NCBI GenBank assembly: GCA_017396515.1
Contig: JAFQLV010000030.1
Location: 1 to 45,719, forward strand
Origin: Clostridia bacterium
GTDB lineage: Bacteria; Bacillota; Clostridia; Oscillospirales; Acutalibacteraceae
Direction: 5' to 3'
DNA length: 45,719 bases
Shown piece after piece: positions 22,368-31,550 of the stretch (positions are counted from its first letter, which is position 1; every line of letters begins with the position of its first letter). Under the pieces are notes generated by a model. It saw only the letters and a list, made by a program, of their open reading frames with translations. It made no database searches and was not told the DNA's origin. The translations under genes were made by a program, and so were the position numbers.

Positions 22368-23789
22368 CTTGTTTCCAAACTCCGCCTTGCCTTCGGGAGT
22401 ATCTCTGTAATACTGTGTCTTGGGGTTGGGATGCTTTGTGCTGTTCCACAGTGCGTCAGCTCTGGGTGCCCACTCCTTAGCGAATTTGTCGCATTTGCTG
22501 CAGAGCATTTCTGCAGTTTCTTCCTGAATAAGGTTAGTTGACTTTGCACCGGTTCTGCTTACAATATCTCTCAGGCACTGAGGATTTTCAAGCATGGGGC
22601 AGGGTCTCAGGTGATTGTCGTTAAAGGGCTGATCGTGTCTGAACGCCATAAACAAGGGATTCTGCAGAGCCTCTAAAAGGGTGTGAGTTCTTATATTTGA
22701 GTCAGAGAAATGGATGAATACGCAAGGCTCCATATCACCTGCAGAGTTGATGTGGAAGTAGTTTCTGCCGCCTGCGATACAGCCGCCAACATACTCACCG
22801 TCACTTTGGAAATCCATGAAGAACATGGGCTTGCCGGTTTTGCCGTTTCTGACGCGTCTGAGCCACTTATACATATATTCTCTCTGCTCGGGAGTGGGAA
22901 TAAGCTCAGGGGATGCCTCATGACCCACAGGCATAAAATTGAAGTAAAGAGCATACTTAACGCCAAGCTCAACCATTTTGTCAAGGAACTCATCACTTGT
23001 TACCTTATCAATGTTGTTTCTTGTGTAGCAGACACTCATACCGTAAAGACAGCCCTTGCTTTTTAGCAGCTTCATTGCACCAATAACCTTCTGATAGTTA
23101 CCCTCGCCGCGTCTGTCATCTGTGGACTCCTCATCGCCCTCAATTGAGAGTGCCAGTGCAAAGTTACCCACTCTGAGCATATCGTCACAAAGCTTTTCGT
23201 CAACCAAGTGACCGTTGGTGTATGCCATAAAGGCACAGTCGGGATATTCCTCACAAAGCTTTATAAGGTCATCTTTTCTTATAAGAGGCTCGCCGCCCGT
23301 GAGCATATAGAAGTGTGTGCCAAGCTCTCTGCCCTGAGAAACTATGCTTGACATTTCTTCATAAGTCAGGTTGTTCTGATGGCCGTACTCTGCAGCCCAA
23401 CAGCCCTTGCACTTGCAGTTACAGGCACTTGTGGGGTCAAACAAAATCTGAAAAGGTATATTGCATTTATACTTCTCTCTGTTTTCTCTTACTGCCTTGG
23501 TACCCTTGACACCTGCACCGAGACCCACAGCAAGAAGCATCTTTTTAAGCATTTCTCTGTCGAGGTCACGAAGAATACTCATAGCAAGGGTGTAATAAAC
23601 ATTATCCTGCTCTCTGATAATTCTTCTTGCCGCTTCTATGTTCTTTTTTGGGAAGGTATCACCTAAAAGCTTTTCGGCAAGGTCAATGAGCTTAATAAGA
23701 TTTTCCTGAGGATTTTTGTCAATATATTTAAGCAGTCCGTCAATGGTAGCACCAACCGCCATTCTTTCGGCTTTCTCTTTAATTGTCAT
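22365..23789 (-). CDS. Radical SAM protein with SPASM-like C-terminus
   Basis: Iron-sulfur radical SAM enzyme of 474 residues. A helical N-terminal region (1-105) of unknown role precedes the core; C123-x3-C127-x2-C130 in TSACNCKCKGCW binds the SAM cluster (C125 is extra). The GGEPL motif follows (MLTGGEPLIRKDDL). The C-terminal part has Cys residues in GGCIAGGRNYFHINSAGDMEPCVFIHFSD and further on (RPCPMLENPQC, CSKC), matching a SPASM-type domain that holds auxiliary clusters. Relatives are annotated only as radical SAM proteins; the substrate is unknown, and no peptide precursor is visible nearby. A cggaggt ribosome site precedes the ATG. Divergent from the TVP38-like membrane gene. The stop codon falls inside a heptamer unit of element C. 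Confidence 0.9.
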   Translation of the reverse strand: MTIKEKAERMAVGATIDGLLKYIDKNPQENLIKLIDLAEKLLGDTFPKKNIEAARRIIREQDNVYYTLAMSILRDLDREMLKKMLLAVGLGAGVKGTKAVRENREKYKCNIPFQILFDPTSACNCKCKGCWAAEYGHQNNLTYEEMSSIVSQGRELGTHFYMLTGGEPLIRKDDLIKLCEEYPDCAFMAYTNGHLVDEKLCDDMLRVGNFALALSIEGDEESTDDRRGEGNYQKVIGAMKLLKSKGCLYGMSVCYTRNNIDKVTSDEFLDKMVELGVKYALYFNFMPVGHEASPELIPTPEQREYMYKWLRRVRNGKTGKPMFFMDFQSDGEYVGGCIAGGRNYFHINSAGDMEPCVFIHFSDSNIRTHTLLEALQNPLFMAFRHDQPFNDNHLRPCPMLENPQCLRDIVSRTGAKSTNLIQEETAEMLCSKCDKFAKEWAPRADALWNSTKHPNPKTQYYRDTPEGKAEFGNK

Positions 23790-23889
23790 TGAGGTACCTC
23801 CGTTTTTAATGAGTATTAATACATTCCATATAAATATACCATAATTACTTTAAATTGTCTATAACAAAAAAGTGAATTATATTTTTTTA

Positions 23890-23918
23890 TTGTATTGTGC
23901 CAATGATTAGTGTATAAT
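23890..23918 (+). promoter_or_regulatory. Promoter of the TVP38/DedA-like gene
   Basis: TTGTAT (23890-23895), 17 bp, TATAAT (23913-23918), 30 bases before the ATG. Confidence 0.7.
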
Positions 23919-23948
23919 ATTAAAAGCTATTCTGAAAGGATAAATTAT

Positions 23949-24632
23949 ATGAACAGTAAAACAAAAGCTACTCTTTTGGCTCTGCTCAGAGCAGGCGTTG
24001 CAATGGCTATATTCGTCTTAGCTGTTGTAAATTATGAAAAACTGAAAAATATAGATGTGCGTGCCCTTGTTGAGGGGTCCTCCAGCCTGCTGCTTGCAGT
24101 TTTCACATTATGGGGTGTCTATCTTGTAAAATCCGTTCTCTTTATTATACCCGCTTCTCTTATCTATATTTCAACAGGAATGGCATTTTCTCCCTTAACC
24201 GCCAGCCTCATAAGTCTTGTGGGCATAATCATTGAGGTTACACTCACCTATTTCCTCGGTCTTTTCCTTGGCGGAGACTATGTAAACAAGCTTCTTGCAA
24301 AAAGCAAGGGCGGCCGGAAAATACTTGATATGAAAATCAACGACAACTTTCCTGCCTTTCTTGTCATAAGAGCCTTGCCCGTTTTTCCCATAGACTTCGT
24401 TTCTCTTTTCTGGGGCGCATCAAAGGCTAAGTTTCCCCGTTATTTCCTTGCATCTGTTATCGGCATTATGCCCCGTGTGGTGCTTTTCACTATTTTAGGC
24501 GACGGAATTTACGATTACATCCCCATTCATCTTATTATTCAGATTGTTATATGCGCTATACCCGTAGGAGTAGTTATTTATCTTGTAAGACACTTTATCA
24601 AAATGAAAAAGGCCGATAATGAACCGACCTGA
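23949..24632 (+). CDS. TVP38/TMEM64-family (VTT/DedA-like) membrane protein
   Basis: Integral membrane protein of 227 residues with about six hydrophobic segments and the VTT (SNARE-associated) domain. The signature is FLVIRALPVFPIDFVSLFWGASK, the R-x2-P-x2-P type motif, followed by FPRYFLASVIGIMPRVVLFTILG. Family members include DedA proteins, linked to membrane-potential maintenance and lipid-carrier flipping. The ATG at 23949 follows gaaaggat; the frame is open upstream but without a ribosome site. The gene is divergent from the radical SAM gene. A weak hairpin (24642-24675) follows the stop. The specific transported substrate cannot be inferred. Confidence 0.88.
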   Translation: MNSKTKATLLALLRAGVAMAIFVLAVVNYEKLKNIDVRALVEGSSSLLLAVFTLWGVYLVKSVLFIIPASLIYISTGMAFSPLTASLISLVGIIIEVTLTYFLGLFLGGDYVNKLLAKSKGGRKILDMKINDNFPAFLVIRALPVFPIDFVSLFWGASKAKFPRYFLASVIGIMPRVVLFTILGDGIYDYIPIHLIIQIVICAIPVGVVIYLVRHFIKMKKADNEPT

Positions 24633-24821
24633 TAAAATGTAAAATTCCGAACCGCAACGATGCAATTCGGAACTTTACAGATATTAGAGAACCAGAAGTT
24701 GTCAAATTAATGCGAAAAGAACAAATGCCTGAGTTTTTGTTGCTTTACAGCATTATAATAGCATTTATGTTGCATTTTTAAAAGTGGTTTTTCTATTTCT
24801 TAATATTTTTTAAAAAATAAG

Positions 24822-24866
24822 AGCCGAAGGCTACGGGGTACCCCCAAAAGGCCTTCGGCTTTTTTC
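24822..24866. terminator. Bidirectional terminator between TVP38-like and MATE genes
   Basis: 10-bp perfect stem agccgaaggc (24822-24831) and gccttcggct (24851-24860) with a 19-base loop, T-run on the plus side and A-run on the other. The rest of 24633-24876 is AT-rich without a gene. Confidence 0.85.
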
Positions 24867-24876
24867 TGTTTGCTTA

Positions 24877-26229
24877 TCAGTCTAATTTGCAGATAAGTGT
24901 TTTATAGACATATCTGAAGCAAATAAGAGAAACAATAAGTGACACCACTTCCGCTATAGGGAAAGCTAACCACACATAGTTGAGCACCCCTGTTTTTGAC
25001 AGCAGATATGCCGCCGGAAGCAGCACGATAATCTGTCTTGCGAAAGACACTATGGTTGAGAAATGGCTTCTGCCCAGAGCCTGGAAGGATGCACCTAAGT
25101 TTATGCTTGCACCGGCAAAAATAAAGTGGGTACTGATAATGCGAAGAGCAGGCACACCTATGCCCATCATATCCTCACTTGCATCAAAAAGCCTGAGCAT
25201 AGTTTCGGGGATAGCCCACATCATAAGCGTTCCGAAAGCCATAATTGCCACGGCAATTGTGCAGCTGAATTTAAGTGTTGCCGTTATTCTCTGCCTTTTT
25301 CTCGCTCCGTAGTTAAAGGCAACAATAGGGATAACACCGTTATTGAGACCGAATATAGGCATAAACACAAAGGACTGCAATTTGAAATAAACACCGAAAA
25401 CTGCCGCAGCCGTTGTGGAAAAGCCCAGAAGAATCTTATTAAAGCAGAAGGTCATAAATGAACCGATTGCCACCATAATAATTGACGGCACACCTATTTT
25501 ATATATTTCAGCTATAAGCTTGCCGTCAGGTCTGAAGCCCTTAAGATTTATGTGCACCTCTTTGTTGCATCTCTGATTTAAGATTATGCCCACAATAAAG
25601 GCTAATATCTGACCGATAACAGTTGCAACAGCGGCACCCTTTGCCTCCATTCTCGGGAAAGGTCCGAGACCCAGAATAAGAATGGGGTCAAGTATGATAT
25701 TTGTTATGGCACCAACAAGCTGTGTTATCATAGCAAGAGTGGTTTTGCCCGTTGCCTGCATAAGTCTTTCCATAGTCACCTGACCGAAAAGGCCTATTGA
25801 CACAGCACACACAACAGAAAGATAATCAACACCGTAGCTATAAATCGGTGATGAAGTATCAATTTGAGTCCTGAAGAAAAGAGAGGTACCGAAAACACCG
25901 AAAAGCATAAAGGCAACCGCACTGAGCAGTGCAAGGAAAACACCCTGATTTGCTATTTTGTTTGCCTTGTCAAAATCCTTTGCGCCAAGGCTTCTTGACA
26001 GCAGAGCATTTATACCCACGCCGGTACCCGTAGCCACACCTATCATCAGGTTCTGTGCAGGAAAAGCAAGGGACACTGCCGTAAGAGCATCCTCGCAGAC
26101 CTGAGAGACAAATATGCTGTCAACAACATTGTAAAGAGCCTGCACAAGCATAGATATCATCATAGGCAGACTCATGGATATAACAAGCTTCTTTATGGGC
26201 ATAACGCCCATTTTATTCTCTCTTTGCAT
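24877..26229 (-). CDS. MATE-family multidrug/Na+ antiporter
   Basis: Inner-membrane exporter of 450 residues with about twelve hydrophobic helices in two MatE halves. The first half begins PIKKLVISMSLPMMISMLVQALYNVVDSIFV with the conserved VDSIFVS, and the second half starts near IYKIGVPSIIMVAIGSFM and contains GLNNGVIPIVAFNYGA, equivalent to the first-half GVGINALLSRSLGA. The substrate is not predictable. An ATG at 26229 follows a gaggaga ribosome site; a second ATG 18 bases in is possible. The gene stands alone, with a shared terminator downstream. The promoter is not evident: the upstream 276 bases are AT-rich and also contain the phosphoesterase upstream region. Confidence 0.92.
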   Translation of the reverse strand: MQRENKMGVMPIKKLVISMSLPMMISMLVQALYNVVDSIFVSQVCEDALTAVSLAFPAQNLMIGVATGTGVGINALLSRSLGAKDFDKANKIANQGVFLALLSAVAFMLFGVFGTSLFFRTQIDTSSPIYSYGVDYLSVVCAVSIGLFGQVTMERLMQATGKTTLAMITQLVGAITNIILDPILILGLGPFPRMEAKGAAVATVIGQILAFIVGIILNQRCNKEVHINLKGFRPDGKLIAEIYKIGVPSIIMVAIGSFMTFCFNKILLGFSTTAAAVFGVYFKLQSFVFMPIFGLNNGVIPIVAFNYGARKRQRITATLKFSCTIAVAIMAFGTLMMWAIPETMLRLFDASEDMMGIGVPALRIISTHFIFAGASINLGASFQALGRSHFSTIVSFARQIIVLLPAAYLLSKTGVLNYVWLAFPIAEVVSLIVSLICFRYVYKTLICKLD

Positions 26230-26441
26230 TATGATTAACTCTCCTCATGTCTGATTCTCTTTGATATTATATCATTATTGAAAAATTAAATCTACACTTT
26301 TCGGCAAAATCTTTTATTGATTTTGCACTGCAAAGCACAACTTAAAATATACAAAATGACGAAAATTACATTATTATTAAACAAATTACCTGTTGCCGTT
26401 TTGTTTAAAACGATAAATTGCTTTTTATAAAGCCGCACCGC

Positions 26442-26470
26442 TTTAATTTTTTGCATTATTATGGTATAAT
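26442..26470 (+). promoter_or_regulatory. Likely promoter of the exported phosphoesterase
   Basis: TTTAAT (26442-26447), 17 bp, TATAAT (26465-26470), 35 bases before the start. The -35 is weak. Confidence 0.5.
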
Positions 26471-26505
26471 TGCTGTGAATTTAATTCTTAGGAGGATAAA
26501 TCACT

Positions 26506-29500
26506 ATGAAGAACTTCAGACGCATCGTTTCCGTGCTTTTATGCCTTGCAATGATTTTCTCTCTTGCAAGCTCCTTTTCTTATGCGGCAGAGCTGAGAAA
26601 CGAAACACCTAAGGCAAAGCTCAACTTTGTTACTATCTCAGACCCCCATTTCTATCCCGAAAGCCTTATGGGCGGCAAGGGCGAAGCATGGCAGAAGTAT
26701 GCCTCAACCAACACAAAGCAGTTTGCCCAGTCAGAGCAGATGATGAGAACCGCTATTGAAACTGCTGTGGCAAGAAACCCTGAGCTTGACTATATTCTTA
26801 TCCCCGGTGACCTGACAAAAGACGGCGAATATGTGGCTCACACGGAGTTTGCTGCTTTGCTCGAGGAATATGAGGCTCGTTACGGCGTTGACTTTTTCAT
26901 TATAAACGGCAACCATGATGTTAATCAGGACAGAGCCCTCACCTTTGAAAACGGCGTAAAGGAAAGAGCAAGACCCATTCAGGCTCACGAATTTGACGAT
27001 GTTTATAAAAATCTCGGCTATGACCTTGCTTTTGCACGCTATGCCGAGGATAGCGAAAAGAAGGTAAACGGCCTTTCCTATGCGGCTGACCTTAAGGACG
27101 AAAACGGCAATGAAAGCTATCGCCTTATAGTTATCGACAGCTGCAAATACACCTTTGATCCCGAAACTGCCGACCACAAAACTGACGGTGCTATGACTGA
27201 TGAGCTTCTCTCATGGGTCAAGGCTCTTGCAGAGGATGCATATAAAAACGGCAAAACTCCTCTTGTAATGACTCACCACGGTCTTGCAGCCCACATGGAA
27301 ACTGAGCCTTCAATAACTCACGCATTCCCTCTTGACAATTACATAGAGGTTGCAGAGCAGCTGGCTTCATGGGGCATTCACTATGCATTTACAGGCCATC
27401 TTCACACAGACGACATCGCCTGCGTTATAAACGATGATGGTGAGGTGCTCTATGACTGCGAAACAGCCTCCGTTTCAAGCTATCCCTGCACCTACCGTGA
27501 AATGACAATTGAAACCTATGCCGACGGTGAAAGCGAAATGAGCTTTGAAAGTGTTGACTTCGATGACAAGGCAAAATTCACCTATGACGGCATTACATAC
27601 GATAACGGCACATATAAAAACACAGTTTTCAACAATGCCTTCGGCGGTCTCAAAAGTGAAAACGGCAGAGCTGATGCGGCAATTTTCCTTGTTGATATTG
27701 TCAAGTCCTTCCTTGGCGGATATATTGAGCAGATAAGCGAAGCAGGCAGCGTTGACGCTTTCCTTAAAATAATGGATATAGACCTTGGTGCAATTATCGG
27801 CGGCTTCCTTGAGCCTTATATCGGTGATGGCATTAAGGTTGGCGGATATAATATTTTCAGCGTTGACAATATTATGTGGTTCATCAATGACCTTTTAGGT
27901 CAGGTTTATGACCTTTATATCAAAAACCCCGATGTTCTTTACAACCTGCTTGAGGATCTGGTTTCAGAGCTTACAAGTCTTCAGGTTTCAGATAAGCCCT
28001 GCACTGCACTTCTTGAAAGCCACGGTATAGGCGATGCATCAAGACCCGGTAACTTAGGCGACCTTATCCTCACTGCAATGACCTATTGGTACGACGGAAA
28101 TGAGGATGCCAAGGATAACGAGTTCCTTCAGGATGCAATTGCAAAATGCGAAAGCGGCGAGACAATCACCAAGCTCTTTGATTTGCTTATTGACCTTCTT
28201 TTACATGATCTGATTGAGGATAACATCCTCGGCAAGCTTGAAATCCGCCTCGGTAAGCTTATGAATGACGATGTTATCGGCAAGGCTCTCGGCGACGGAA
28301 TTGACTATCTTGTCAATGTACTGCTTCAGGGTAACCCCACATATATGAACCTTGTGGACACAGTTTTTGCACTTGAGATTCTCCCCTATAAGGACCTTTA
28401 CGATGTGCTTGATCAGCTTGCAATTCAGAAGTATCTCACCTTCAGTCAGTTTGAAGGTATAGGCGTATTTGTTGCCTATGTGCTCAATGACTTCACAGGT
28501 GATAAGAACCCTGCCGAAAAGGGTGACTACGGTGTTGCTTACTCAACGGAAAAGGTAGAGGTACCCGTAACAAGAGAAAACTACCGTCTTCCCACAACTG
28601 TCAGCGTGACACTCGGTGAAGAAAAGAATAAGAGTGCCTATATCAGCTGGTTCTCAAAATATTCCGTAGGTGGCGATATTGAAATTTATAAGGCAGACAG
28701 CGAGCCCGCCTTTACAGGTACACCCACAACAAATGCCGACTTCGGCATTGACATAAAGTCAGAAGCTGTTACACGCTCCTTCCCGGGCATTGACATAGGT
28801 ATTGCAGGCTTTATTCAGTATGAATTTGCCGTTAACCGTCACATTGTAACACTGACAGACCTTGAAGAGGGTGCAACCTACTATTACCGCATAGGCTCTG
28901 CCGAAAAGGGCTGGTGGAGCGACACAGGCGTTATCAGAACCGGCGACGGCAGCAAGGAAGTAACCTTCTTCCATATGACTGACCCCCAGTCACAGAATGA
29001 AAAGCAGTATAAGAGAGCCTGGGCAAAGGTGGTTGAAGAAGCCTATAAGACACATCCCGACGGTGACTTTATAATCAACACAGGCGACCTTTCAGACCAC
29101 GGCAACAACTTCAAGCATTGGGGCTGGCTCCTCAACACAGCATCAGACGAGCTTATGGGCACCTATCTTATGCCCACATCAGGCAACCATGAGGGCCACG
29201 GCGAAAATGCCATAGTCAATAACTTCGTTGTTCCCAACGCTCCCGAGCAGGACACAACAGGCGGTGTTTACTACAGCTTCGATTACAACAACATCCACTT
29301 TGCAGTGCTCAACTCAGAAAACCTCGGTGAAAACGAAGGTCTCAGCGATGAGCAGATTGAGTGGCTGAAAAACGATATGAATAAGAGCGATGCTCAGTGG
29401 AATTTCGTTGCACTTCACAAGGCAGTTTATTCACAGGGCTCACACTATAAGGATAAGGATGTATGCGCTATCCGCGAGCAGCTCAGCGTGCTTATGCCTG

Positions 29501-30015
29501 AGTTAGATGTTGATATGGTCTTCCAGGGTCACGATCATGTTTATATGAGAACGGGCTCACTTGTAAATAATGCCCTGACCGGTTATGACTCAACCTATCT
29601 CAATTTTGACGGCAAGGTTTACAAGGCACAGATACAGCCCACAGGCACAACCTATGTCATTTCAGGCTGCAGCGGTGTCAAGTCATATATTCAGAACGAT
29701 CCCTCACTCACAGACGAATACTTCCCCAGAGGAGATAAGATGCTTTCCTTCGACGCTCCCATGTTCTCGGCAGTGAGAATTGTTGACGGCGTACTTTATT
29801 TCGATGCCTACACAGTAACGGAGCAGGGAGTTACAGCAGTTGACTCAATTGCAATTCAGAAAGACACCACTCAGGGTGATGTTGCACAGGGCTACACTCC
29901 CCCCGCTGAGGACCCTGCCGAGGAGGATAAGGAAAACATCTTTGAGAAGATTCTTTCCGTCCTTGCAAAGGTGCTCAAGGTTATGATGAATATTGTGAAA
30001 ATCTATATCTTCTAA
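26506..30015 (+). CDS. Secreted protein with two metallophosphoesterase domains
   Basis: Exported 1169-residue enzyme. A signal peptide ends near SYAAE (about residue 28). Domain 1 (about 35-330) is a calcineurin-like phosphoesterase with D46-x-H48, GD 101-102, GNHD at 135, THH near 261 and GHLH at 297. A helical region of about 350 residues of unknown function follows. A fibronectin/purple-acid-phosphatase-type beta domain (about 690-810) leads to domain 2 (about 820-1110), a second phosphoesterase with D826-PQ, GD at 860, GNHE at 893, LHK near 965 and GHDH at 1008. An acidic Pro-rich linker and an amphipathic tail (ENIFEKILSVLAKVLK...) close the protein, possibly anchoring it to the membrane. 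The fusion of two catalytic units is unusual. An aggagg site and a terminator frame the gene. Confidence 0.9.
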   Translation: MKNFRRIVSVLLCLAMIFSLASSFSYAAELRNETPKAKLNFVTISDPHFYPESLMGGKGEAWQKYASTNTKQFAQSEQMMRTAIETAVARNPELDYILIPGDLTKDGEYVAHTEFAALLEEYEARYGVDFFIINGNHDVNQDRALTFENGVKERARPIQAHEFDDVYKNLGYDLAFARYAEDSEKKVNGLSYAADLKDENGNESYRLIVIDSCKYTFDPETADHKTDGAMTDELLSWVKALAEDAYKNGKTPLVMTHHGLAAHMETEPSITHAFPLDNYIEVAEQLASWGIHYAFTGHLHTDDIACVINDDGEVLYDCETASVSSYPCTYREMTIETYADGESEMSFESVDFDDKAKFTYDGITYDNGTYKNTVFNNAFGGLKSENGRADAAIFLVDIVKSFLGGYIEQISEAGSVDAFLKIMDIDLGAIIGGFLEPYIGDGIKVGGYNIFSVDNIMWFINDLLGQVYDLYIKNPDVLYNLLEDLVSELTSLQVSDKPCTALLESHGIGDASRPGNLGDLILTAMTYWYDGNEDAKDNEFLQDAIAKCESGETITKLFDLLIDLLLHDLIEDNILGKLEIRLGKLMNDDVIGKALGDGIDYLVNVLLQGNPTYMNLVDTVFALEILPYKDLYDVLDQLAIQKYLTFSQFEGIGVFVAYVLNDFTGDKNPAEKGDYGVAYSTEKVEVPVTRENYRLPTTVSVTLGEEKNKSAYISWFSKYSVGGDIEIYKADSEPAFTGTPTTNADFGIDIKSEAVTRSFPGIDIGIAGFIQYEFAVNRHIVTLTDLEEGATYYYRIGSAEKGWWSDTGVIRTGDGSKEVTFFHMTDPQSQNEKQYKRAWAKVVEEAYKTHPDGDFIINTGDLSDHGNNFKHWGWLLNTASDELMGTYLMPTSGNHEGHGENAIVNNFVVPNAPEQDTTGGVYYSFDYNNIHFAVLNSENLGENEGLSDEQIEWLKNDMNKSDAQWNFVALHKAVYSQGSHYKDKDVCAIREQLSVLMPELDVDMVFQGHDHVYMRTGSLVNNALTGYDSTYLNFDGKVYKAQIQPTGTTYVISGCSGVKSYIQNDPSLTDEYFPRGDKMLSFDAPMFSAVRIVDGVLYFDAYTVTEQGVTAVDSIAIQKDTTQGDVAQGYTPPAEDPAEEDKENIFEKILSVLAKVLKVMMNIVKIYIF

Positions 30016-30027
30016 AAGCTGAACCGA

Positions 30028-30062
30028 ACAGCCGCAGAAAAAAATCTGCGGCTGTTTCTTTT
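30028..30062 (+). terminator. Terminator of the phosphoesterase gene
   Basis: Perfect 11-bp stem acagccgcaga (30028-30038) with its complement at 30045-30055, 6-base loop, tail ttctttttacc. Confidence 0.95.
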
Positions 30063-30068
30063 TACCTG

Positions 30069-30126
30069 TTGACAAATTAAAAAATCCGTGCTATAATTCA
30101 TTTAACATTTAAGTTAAATGTTAAAT
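30069..30126 (+). promoter_or_regulatory. Consensus promoter with a 27-bp perfect palindromic operator (sdpRI)
   Basis: TTGACA (30069-30074), 17 bp, TATAAT (30092-30097). Directly downstream, ATTTAACATTTAA (30100-30112), one central base, and TTAAATGTTAAAT (30114-30126) form a perfect palindrome that covers the expected transcription start. An ArsR-family repressor gene follows, so autorepression is the natural reading. Confidence 0.9.
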
Positions 30127-30148
30127 ATTGCAAGCGAGGTGATGCCCT

Positions 30149-30424
30149 TTGAGCATACAAAACACACTCAAAGCCCTCAGCGACCCTATAAGGCGCGAGA
30201 TTCTCTCAATGCTGAAAAAAGGCAGACTTTCCGCAGGGGAAATAGTGGAAAACTTTCCTGTCAGCGGTGCTGCAGTGTCAAGACATTTATCGGTTTTGAA
30301 GGAAGCGGACCTTATAAGAGACGAGCGAGAAGGCAAATATATCTATTATGAACTCAATGCCTCTGTTTTAGAGGAAACACTGCTCTGGCTTAAAGAGCTG
30401 AAAGGAGACAAAAACCATGATTAA
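30149..30424 (+). CDS. ArsR-family autorepressor, SdpR-like
   Basis: Winged-helix repressor of 91 residues. It starts NTLKALSDPIRREILSMLKKG, has the recognition helix region SGAAVSRHLSVLKEADLI and the wing DEREGKYIYYELN. No metal-binding Cys pair (ELCVC-type) is present, which fits SdpR-like rather than metal-sensing ArsR proteins. The start is TTG at 30149, about six bases after gaggtga; the nearby ATG is out of frame. Its last codons overlap the SdpI-like gene start by eight bases. In Bacillus subtilis SdpR is sequestered by SdpI bound to the SdpC toxin, de-repressing the operon; the same logic is inferred here. The 27-bp palindrome upstream is the probable target. Confidence 0.9.
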   Translation: MSIQNTLKALSDPIRREILSMLKKGRLSAGEIVENFPVSGAAVSRHLSVLKEADLIRDEREGKYIYYELNASVLEETLLWLKELKGDKNHD

Positions 30425-31499
30425 AAACAACAAGCTGAAAACTCTCATTTCTTCACTTATTATTCTTTTACCCACTCTTTTCGGGGTTATTCTCTGGGAT
30501 AAGCTCCCCAATGAAATGGTGTCGCACATAGGTCTTAGCGGTGAAACTGATGCCATGAGCCCCAAAGCCCTGTGCGTTTTCGGCATACCCCTTGTTCTTC
30601 TGGCACTGCATCTTTTTTCTTTATGGATAACAGGCAAAGACCCTAACAATAAAAATCAGAACAAAAAAGCCATGGGAATAGTATTCTGGATTTTGCCTGC
30701 GGCAAGTCTGTTTGTCAGCTCTGTGTTTTATTCTGCAGCTCTTAAGAGTCAGCTTAATCCTATGGTACCCCTTATAGGCTTGCTCTCATTCATGTTCATT
30801 TTCATAGGCAATTATCTGCCCAAATGCACACAGAATTCAACCCTTGGAATAAAGATTAAGTGGACTCTTGAAAATGCGGAAAACTGGAGAGCTACCCACC
30901 GTTTCGGCGGCAAGGTCTGGTTCATCTGCGGCTTTCTGCTGCTGCCCTGCATCATGTTGCCCGAAAAGGCACTTCCCTTTATTTTTTTCGGCATCATCTT
31001 ACTTACGGCAGTGGTTCCCACGGTTTATTCTTATATTTATTATAGAAAACAGCTCAAGGATGGAAATTATACCGCTAAAAATGTTGTGGCAGAGATGCCC
31101 AAGACATATAAGATTATCACTATAGTATGCCTTGCAGCAATTGTTATATTTGTTCCTCTTATTTCAAACACAGGTAATATTGATTTTGTTTTAGGTGAAG
31201 AAGCACTGACAATTGAGGCGGACTATTATAGCGATATCACTGTAAGCTATGACAGCATAGATGATATAGAGTTCCGTGAAGTTACCGTTGACGGTCTCAG
31301 AACAGGCGGCTTCGGCTCCTTCAGACTTCTTATGGGTCAGTTCAAAAACGATGAATTCGGCTATTACACACGCTACACCTACTATAAGGATGCGGGCTGT
31401 GTAGTGCTGAGCATAGGCGAAGAAAAATTAGTTATAGCAGGAAAGACCCTGACGGAAACGAAGGTTCTTTTTGACACACTGAAAGAGAAAATCAAATAA
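30417..31499 (+). CDS. SdpI-family membrane immunity/signalling protein with C-terminal PH-like extension
   Basis: Membrane protein of 360 residues. The N-terminal DUF1648 segment (LLPTLFGVILWDKLPNEMVSHIG then SGETDAMSPK) and the SdpI domain (NYLPKCTQNSTLGIKIKWTLENAENWRATHRFGGKVW) are diagnostic. About seven hydrophobic helices lie up to residue 250. The last 100 residues are soluble and beta-rich (EEALTIEADYYSDITVSYDS, ending KVLFDTLKEKIK), resembling a bacterial PH-like domain added to SdpI. The ATG follows aaaggag inside the repressor's end, so the genes are coupled. No SdpC-like toxin or SdpAB genes are nearby, making it an orphan immunity or envelope-stress sensor. A terminator follows at 31505. 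Confidence 0.88.
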   Translation: MIKNNKLKTLISSLIILLPTLFGVILWDKLPNEMVSHIGLSGETDAMSPKALCVFGIPLVLLALHLFSLWITGKDPNNKNQNKKAMGIVFWILPAASLFVSSVFYSAALKSQLNPMVPLIGLLSFMFIFIGNYLPKCTQNSTLGIKIKWTLENAENWRATHRFGGKVWFICGFLLLPCIMLPEKALPFIFFGIILLTAVVPTVYSYIYYRKQLKDGNYTAKNVVAEMPKTYKIITIVCLAAIVIFVPLISNTGNIDFVLGEEALTIEADYYSDITVSYDSIDDIEFREVTVDGLRTGGFGSFRLLMGQFKNDEFGYYTRYTYYKDAGCVVLSIGEEKLVIAGKTLTETKVLFDTLKEKIK

Positions 31500-31504
31500 A
31501 AAAT

Positions 31505-31550
31505 GCAGGGATTGTCGCTTGACTTTCCCTGCTATATTTTTGTCTTTTTA
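31505..31550 (+). terminator. Terminator of the SdpRI-like operon
   Basis: 7-bp stem gcaggga (31505-31511) with tccctgc (31526-31532), 14-base loop, followed by tatatttttgtcttttta. Confidence 0.75.

Noticed and set aside
24633..24700. Strong terminator right after the TVP38-like gene
   Set aside because: The hairpin aaattccgaa/ttcggaact has a 13-base loop and no T run; the real terminator is more likely the one at 24822.
30142..30151. ATG at 30142 as the start of the SdpR-like gene
   Set aside because: It is out of frame with the winged-helix sequence; the TTG at 30149 is in frame and has a properly spaced gaggtga.
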